A DNA stretch of 64,000 bases from Dermanyssus gallinae (taxonomy: Eukaryota; Arthropoda; Arachnida; Mesostigmata; Dermanyssidae), in assembly GCA_003439945.1 (NCBI GenBank), contig QVRM01002145.1, positions 326,001-390,000 on the forward strand, given 5' to 3'. Numbering within the stretch: position 1 is the stretch's first letter; each line of letters starts with the position of its first letter. Below are positions 58,403-64,000 of this stretch, piece by piece. Under the pieces are notes generated by a model that was not told where the DNA came from, did not search any database, and was given only the letters and a program-made list of their open reading frames with translations. The position numbers were made by a program, and so were the translations under genes.

Positions 58403-58446
58403 TAGTAGTGTGGTAGTTAACTCCCGGTAGCATGTAAACAAATGGC

Positions 58447-58745
58447 TCAGGCCCTCTTGCAAGACAGACCCAAAGCTGGCACATCATAAAGGATTTTGCC
58501 GCGACGATTATTAAACAAAAAGATTTAGTGCAGACCGCGATGTGCGCTCTGTTCACACAACCCTAAGGAAGAAGTAGGGGTTGAAGTAGTATGAAAGAAT
58601 AGTTCCAGCTCCTCGCCTCTTCCCGAGTCCATCTAGGTGAGAGTTTTTAGTGGGTGTTATGCCAACAACATCAGCATCGAGTCCCACACTACCCGCTTTG
58701 GGTGAGCGTAAAAGCATTTTTCCCTCTCACAAAAAACAGAAAAAA
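58447..58745 (+). repeat. Unclassified A-tailed interspersed repeat, copy 2
   Basis: It aligns with 34529-34804 along its length and ends in an A-rich tract (CACAAAAAACAGAAAAAAG). It lies just downstream of a family A SINE here, but the other copy does not, so the two are independent. Confidence 0.7.
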
Positions 58746-58756
58746 GTCGTAGTAGT

Positions 58757-58759
58757 AGC

Positions 58760-58796
<37 letters not shown>

Positions 58797-58835
58797 GCTG
58801 TTGCTGTTGTTGTTGTTGCTGTTGTTGTCTGTTGC
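58757..58835. repeat. (TTG)n array
   Basis: TTG repeat with GCT variants. Val and Leu runs on the + strand and Asn runs on the minus strand are artefacts. Confidence 0.95.
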
Positions 58836-58919
58836 CGTAGTAACCAGTCTGAATATCAATGGCTCCCTTCCTTGCTGCTGCTGCTGCCGTTCTTGCTGGC
58901 GTCGTTTCTGTGATGCCCG

Positions 58920-59039
58920 ATGTGCCCTCTCGAATCTCGTGACGGTAACAACGATCGACCGATGGCTACACCTCCGCTGCCACCTCCGCAGCCTCCACCA
59001 CCCCCCTACGTGGCTGAGTGGGGTAGTCACTATCTCTGA
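58920..59039 (+). other. Short proline-rich open frame
   Basis: ATG at 58920 opens a 39-codon frame that includes MATPPLPPPQPPPPPYVAEW and ends at TGA (59037-59039). PPLPPP-type stretches bind SH3, WW or EVH1 domains when part of real proteins. There is no supporting splice or family evidence, so it is only noted. Confidence 0.15.
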
Positions 59040-59247
59040 TTACTCATCAAGCAGCCAATCAACACACAACTCCAACAACTAGGCCGCCCGGCGATCAAGA
59101 CAAAACGCCGCCAACCAGTATAGACGGGCTATCCTATGCTGACGAATCGGACGACAGCCAGAAGCCAAAAGCAGGAGCAGCAGCCGTTTTCAGCCATTCA
59201 TCGATCAGGTCGTCCAGTACAATTACATTCACACGCTCTTTTTCTTA

Positions 59248-59278
<31 letters not shown>

Positions 59279-59318
59279 CGTATAATACATTAGGTATATA
59301 TTACATACCGAATGCATA
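59040..59318. other. Intergenic, no gene recognised
   Basis: It ends in (TA)n and T-rich sequence at 59246-59280 near the foldback element. Confidence 0.4.
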
Positions 59319-59320
59319 TA

Positions 59321-60309
59321 CAGGGTATTACAGGAATATTTGATCAGCGATATATGGAACTGTAGAGCTCGTTAAGGCAAATCTTTTTTCCAATGGAACA
59401 TGGCCTCTAAGAGGCCCTGTTTCGGAATGAGAGTTAAATTACTACAATTTGTGACATTGGTGTTTTTGCCCGACATAGGAGCATAGAATGTGCTGTTGCG
59501 AGACAACCAGTCCTCCTATACAGAAGCTAAACACACCGCCGTGTTCGTGAGAAAATTCTGCTTCTTTCGAAGAACTCATAAGGCCGGTCAGAAGATGCTA
59601 CATGGTCGCTTAGAAGAGACTTCGCCAAAATGAAGTTATTTTATTAACCTTCACGCCCAATACCTCAAAATCATTACCTTACGACCACTTACAGCGCTCT
59701 AACATATTCAGATGCGCATTTCATGACGATAATTTTGGTACCAAACTTATGGCAATGCGAGCTGTGGTTGCGGAGTAATTACGATTTTTTGGTGGGATGT
59801 CCAGATTAAGTGCATGTAAAATGACTGTGTGGCGACGTTCACTACCGCCGACGTGTCGCGCGACAGCATTGCCATAAGTTTGGTACCAAAATGATCGTCA
59901 TGAAATGCGCATTTGCCTGAATATGTTAGTTTAGAGCGCTGTAAGTGGTCGTAAGGTAATAATTTTGAGGTATTGGGCGTGAAGGTTAATAAAATAACTT
60001 CATTTTGGCGAATTCTCCACCAAGCGACCATGTAGCATCTTCTGACCGGCCTTATGAGTTCTTCGAAAGAAGCAGAATTTTCTCACGAACACGGCGGTGT
60101 ATTTAGCTTCTGTATAGGAGGACTGGTTGTCTCGCAACAGCACATTCTATGCTCCTATGTCGGGCAAAAACACCAATGTCACAAATTGTAGTAATTTCAC
60201 TCTCATTCCGAAACAGGGCCTCTTAGAGGCCATGTTCCATTGGAAAAAAGATTTGCCTTAACGAGCTCTACAGTTCCATATATCGTTGATCAAATATTCC
60301 TGTAATACC

Positions 60310-60312
<3 letters not shown>
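59321..60312. mobile_element. Foldback element, copy 2: near-perfect 1-kb palindrome
   Basis: Two arms, 59321-59758 and 59876-60312, are inverted copies of about 438 bp that I judge about 95 percent identical by eye, around a 117-bp spacer. Termini are CAGGGTATTACAGGAATATT and its complement, flanked by TA and, on the right, a (TA)n array. The arms contain the same blocks as copy 1 (TGTTTTTGCCCGACATAGG, CTGTTGCGAGACAACC). No transposase frame is present. Transcription through the element would yield a long hairpin RNA. Confidence 0.92.
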
Positions 60313-60343
<31 letters not shown>

Positions 60344-61255
60344 TTTGTGGTCAAAAACAAGGCAAGCGCAAAAACATCGAGAGAAAAGAGGTCTGCACAT
60401 CAATTGCTTCTCCAAGTGACTAGTTGAGTGTTCGCTGGTAGCTAACAGGTTATTGTTGTTAATGTTGTTGTTGTCGTCGTCGTCATTACTTTCAAGGCCC
60501 GTAGTAGAGGTAGCCATCGAGACCATATATACCGGAGGATATCGGCAGACTTCAGATATGGACACGACTTCAGACTCGACGTATACAGACGGCGCAGACG
60601 GCAGGGCTGACGACTTCAGACTCGGAGCAGCGGACGACGTCATTGGGGTGAGTCATTGTCGGCGTCATCGTCGGCGTCGTTATTGTCGTCGCCGGCCGGA
60701 TTTGCCGCCGGACGACAACGAAAGAGACTGATCGTCTGACCAAAAGTTTGTTAGGTGGCGTTGACCAACGATTGGTGCGGCGGCCGTTGCCCAATCGATT
60801 GATCGATCAAACGCGGGGGGGGGGGGGGAGGGCGCAAATTACCGAAGACAATCATCATCAGCAGCCCATGATGACAGACGCCGTTCAACGCGGCTTGCTT
60901 CGTCAGTAGGCTGGTTTGCTGGTGGTTCGCAAGAAAGGCTACAGCTGCTGCTGCTGCTGCTGAACCGCGGCGGCGACTGGCTGGCCGGCCGACGATTGTT
61001 GCCGACTAATTAGAGCGGCATAATGGTTATAATGGTTAATGGTATTAGCATACGTCGATAGCAAACGTATGATGCTGCTGTTGCACCAGTGTAGTCGTCG
61101 TATGGGTAGAAGTAGTGGTAGTAGCAGTAGTATTATTAATTACAGTTGTTGTACAAACAATAACCATGCTGTTGTTAATCGTTGCCGTCCGTCATAGTTG
61201 TGCGGACGTAGGCATAGAAGTCGTGAGGTCGTCGTGGGGTAGTCGTAGTCGTCGA
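60313..61255. other. (TA)n and GC-rich triplet region, no gene recognised
   Basis: TA array 60313-60341; a repeated GACTTCAGACTCG pair near 60566-60630; a G run near 60817-60830; and CTG repeats near 60947-60962. The + frame 60453-60731 is followed by a GTGAGT that could act as a donor, but no family is recognised. Confidence 0.45.
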
Positions 61256-61260
61256 GGTTG

Positions 61261-61330
61261 GCGTTGTCCTGATGTTGAAGTCGTTGTCCTGACTTTGAAG
61301 TCGTTGTCCTGATGTTGAAGTCGTTGTCCT
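61261..61330. repeat. 20-bp minisatellite, 3.5 copies
   Basis: The unit TCGTTGTCCTGATGTTGAAG is repeated three times with one or two substitutions and half of a fourth time. Confidence 0.95.
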
Positions 61331-61451
61331 CATCGTGGTTGGTTGGTTCTAGTTGTCCGCGTTTCTGTAGTAGGGTGTAGTAGCAGTACATGTTGGGGCT
61401 AGCGGGGAAGGGGGGGGGGGTTACGTATCGTCGTCGTTGTAGTAGTAGTAG

Positions 61452-61660
61452 TGTAGTAGTGGCGAGCCCGGGGGCGTGGTGGGTGCATTCACCTGCGCCT
61501 CGCGACCGGAGGAAATAGATAGGCGCGCGGGTTCGAGCCCCACCGTAGCGCATTTGTATTTATGGGGACCCGTCTATGATGCGAAGGGCAAGCAATGCGA
61601 AAAGCAGTCCCGTGAACGTTAAGTCTTGGCTGAGGGTCAGCCCGAAAGGTTTATTTTAGT
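61452..61660 (+). mobile_element. tRNA-derived SINE, family A
   Basis: The B box is perfect (GGTTCGAGCCC, near 61530) and the A-box region is GGGGCGTGGTGGG. The body carries TTTGTATTTATGGGGACCCG and CTTGGCTGAGGGTCAGCCCG. It lies in AGT-rich repeats that obscure the target-site duplication. Confidence 0.88.
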
Positions 61661-61664
61661 AGTA

Positions 61665-62725
61665 GTAGTTGTTGTTGCAATATAAGTAGTTGTTTTCGTT
61701 GTTGTCGTCGTTGTAGTACTAGGGGTCGGTGTGGAGGTCTGACGAACTAAACCCCACTCGTGTCCCTCGCTCTGACAAGGGGCTGCTTGCGTATCGCCAC
61801 AAACAGTCGTGTGGAAAGAGAAGTTGCCAAAAACTTTTCTGCACTTCCTGCTACTGGCTTGGAGACTCCATGGTTTTCCTGGTGATGTCATGTGGCCTAC
61901 TGTCAAAAGACGGCGGCCGGTGTACCCCCGGAAAGCAATAGCATAAAAGCATGTTCATACTTTAAGCGGATTTTTATGAAATTTGCTTGCATTGAGGAAT
62001 GTATTTGCACGCAGTAAGGCATTGTTCTTTTTTATGCGGCATGATTATCTTGTGATAAATCGATACGATTAACAGTGAATAGGACGGCAATGTGGTCAAG
62101 TTTGTGTGTGCCCACTTGGCGTCGTGCGCTGTGCAATCAGATCACTGATAAGCTCCGGGTAGTGTCAAACATGAGTCGCATGGCGGAGTTTTGATGAGTC
62201 TATTTCACAAGTTCTAAAAAGATAGAGAGAGAGAGGGAGAGGGTTTGGTTCAAAGTTTGACGCTACCCAAATGTGGGACAGCTGCTTGAAGCAAGAAGTG
62301 CTGGACTGAACTCCAAGTAGTTCTTTCGTTGACACCAAACAAGCATCTGGTGGGTGGGTATCGATTAGACCACCGAAGTTGCTCAAATAGAAAGAATCCA
62401 AACGTTCTGCCAGTTGCATCATATGGTGTGCCGAATTAATTTCTAGCCCCGAGATATATATATATGCGAGCTTATATATTTATTCATCATTTATTTAAGC
62501 ATACTATCTATAGACATAGAGGCTACGCTCCCCAAACGAGTACATAGCACGCCCGCATGCATCAACCTGGAACACGCGTACAACTCAATTTTTTCAGGGG
62601 GCTTTGACAAAAATATTGAGTGAAATTATTTCCACATTCGCGACCTGAAACGCGGCTTCACTAGAGCGAGAATGACGAAGAAGCATGCGGGGCGTCGAAA
62701 GAAGGCATTCAATGGATTGAATTGA
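61665..62725. other. Intergenic, no gene recognised
   Basis: TTG/TAG triplets near 61660-61715 and short frames without motifs at 61729-61941 (+) and 62165-62422 (-). Confidence 0.35.
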
Positions 62726-62729
62726 ACCC

Positions 62730-62925
62730 AGCAATATGGCTTAGTGGCCTTTTGTCTTGACTTCGGGAGGCCTGGGTTCGGGAGACCCAGACCGGTCACT
62801 CTTCAATTGGTTTTCATGGTTTCCAATTTAGACAAGGTAAATGCCGGAGTGGATTAAAAGTCGGCCATGACATGAAGGAAGCCGTACACGGGCATTAATT
62901 AGCCTTACGGAAAACTAAAAAAGAA
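62730..62925 (+). mobile_element. tRNA-derived SINE, family B
   Basis: A box TGGCTTAGTGG (62737-62747) and a B-box-like GGTTCGGGAGACC (62775) begin the element. The body runs through TTCATGGTTTCCAATTTAGA, CCGGAGTGGATTAAAAG, GGCCATGACATGAAG and CCGTACACGGGCATTAATTA to an A-rich tail (about 62912-62930). It is the reference copy for the family in this window. Confidence 0.8.
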
Positions 62926-62929
62926 AAAC

Positions 62930-63375
62930 AAATCCGGCGTTCTCAAGTTGTCGTTCGTCACCGTCAACAGTAGTACTGTCACAGTTAGCAGTAACCGGCC
63001 GGCCAGCCACCCAGCCAGCCATGACGGTGATGACGTCCGCTGTTGACGTAAGACCAAACATTAGGTCGAAGTAGCCTTATAATAAATAATCATTCAATCA
63101 ATCAGGCTTTTATTTCACCATAAATTGGTAGATTAGTTATTACAATAAATAACTAAATAGTTGTATATTATTACTCGTATTGTTTGTTGTCACGTCGTTT
63201 TGCTGGCTGGACGTGTGGCTGTGCTAGCGTTGTTGTTGTTGTTCATCGTCAGCGTCATGATTATGCTTTTGGTCATCATGGCGTCTCCGCCTATTATTCC
63301 CTGGCGTCGCCAACGTGTGTCCGTCGACAGTTAGTCGATCGGGTTGTTGCTGCTTGCTTTGTGCGTTTTGTGTGT
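62930..63375. other. Intergenic, no gene recognised
   Basis: It contains GCCGGCC/CAGC repeats near 62995-63022 and TTG triplets near 63230-63243; nothing coding recognised. Confidence 0.35.
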
Positions 63376-63379
63376 TGCT

Positions 63380-63925
63380 TGTCTCTCTGGCTGTTGGTCT
63401 GTCTGTGTGTTTACTTGTTTGGATGTTTGTGGGTGGGGGGGGGTGGGTTTGTTTGGATGTTCTTTTGTGTTTATCTTGCAGTCTGCTTGTGTTTATCTGG
63501 CTGTCGGTTTGTTTGTTTGTGTGTGAACTTTTTTGTCTATCTGTTTGTGTTTGGTGTATTTGTCTGTCTGTTTCTGTTGTGTGTGTTTGTTTGTCTGTCT
63601 GTCTGTATGGTTGATATATAATTGTCTGTGTATTTGTCTGTCTATTTTTTGTGTATGTGTTTTTGTCTCGTTGTTTGTGTACGAGCGTTGGCTGTCCTTC
63701 TGTGTGTGTGTATGTTTGTCTGTATGTTTGTGTATGTGTATTTGTTTGTCTTTTGGTTAATGCGTGTTTGTTTGTCTGTTTGCTTATGTGTATTTTCCTG
63801 TCTGATTGTTTGTCTGTCTGTTTGTTTATGTGTATTTTACTGTCTGATTGTTTGTTTGTCTGTCTGTTTGTTTGTACGTGCGTCTGTTTGTTTGATTGTA
63901 CGTGTGTTTGTCTGTCTGTTTGTTT
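63380..63925. repeat. Degenerate TGTC/TGTT tetranucleotide satellite
   Basis: More than 500 bp of interrupted TGTCTGTC, TTTGTTTG and TGTGTGTG units. It produces long frames on both strands (up to 244 codons on the minus strand, Thr/Lys/Gln-rich), which are artefacts. Confidence 0.92.
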
Positions 63926-64000
63926 TTTCTTAAGATTTTCCGTAAGGCTATTGCCCATGTACGGTTTTTTCGTGTCATGGCTAATTTTAATCCACTCCGG
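63926..64000 (-). mobile_element. tRNA-derived SINE, family B, 3-prime end at window edge
   Basis: On the minus strand, from the window end, CCGGAGTGGATTAAAATTAG, GCCATGACACG and CCGTACATGGGCAATAGCC match the 3-prime half of the copy at 62.7 kb in inverted orientation. The A tail appears as the T run at about 63922-63928. The 5-prime half lies outside the window. Confidence 0.85.

Noticed and set aside
63224..63958. 244-codon minus frame, the joint-longest in its region
   Set aside because: It is the complement of a TGTC/TGTT satellite; the protein is only Thr, Lys, Gln and Asn repeats.

Overview
The window looks like a repeat-rich arthropod nuclear chromosome segment. The evidence is a spliced ion transport peptide / crustacean hyperglycaemic hormone (ITP/CHH) family gene with GT-AG introns, many mariner-type transposons, R1-clade non-LTR retrotransposons, tRNA-derived SINEs, and very many (TA)n, (GA)n, (TTG)n and (TAA)n microsatellites. 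The peptide has chelicerate-like features, so a mite, tick or relative is my guess, but the sequence alone does not prove it. Nothing is bacterial: there are no operons and no ribosome-binding sites.

The one convincing host gene lies on the + strand at 11.4-15.6 kb. A TATA box and GC box precede a first coding exon that holds only the ATG. Exon 2 (12634-12851) carries the signal peptide, a short KR-terminated propeptide and the first 40 residues of the hormone. Exon 3 (15464-15578) carries the rest and the stop. The joined product is 111 residues with all six cysteines at the canonical CHH positions. Its second intron hosts a SINE and a dead mariner. Weaker host candidates are an exon-like segment at 2594-2769 (-), a possible SETD9-like SET exon at 20568-20885 (-) and a 48-residue secreted-looking ORF at 48430-48576 (+).

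The rest is mostly mobile DNA and its remains. R1-clade material occurs at 0.6-0.9, 3.9-6.2, 7.6-8.1, 18.2-19.7, 30.0-30.5, 31.3-31.4, 34.1-34.4 and, best preserved, 36.44-39.77 kb (15-bp target-site duplication). Mariner/Tc1-type elements occur at 6.7-7.0, 13.9-14.9, 24.9-26.0, 32.37-33.66 (complete ends), 35.8-35.9, 50.87-52.18 (DD37D type, complete ends) and 53.8-54.7 kb. Two other non-LTR reverse transcriptase remnants lie at 55.2-56.7 (+) and 57.0-57.4 (-) kb. Two tRNA-derived SINE families have four copies each; three copies of one family show clear target-site duplications.

The most unusual structures are foldback elements with CAGGG termini at TA sites. One at 59.32-60.31 kb has two near-identical arms of about 438 bp around a 117-bp spacer, and a relative lies at 49.63-50.27 kb. 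A further inverted-repeat element (50.27-52.30 kb) has been split by insertion of the DD37D transposon.
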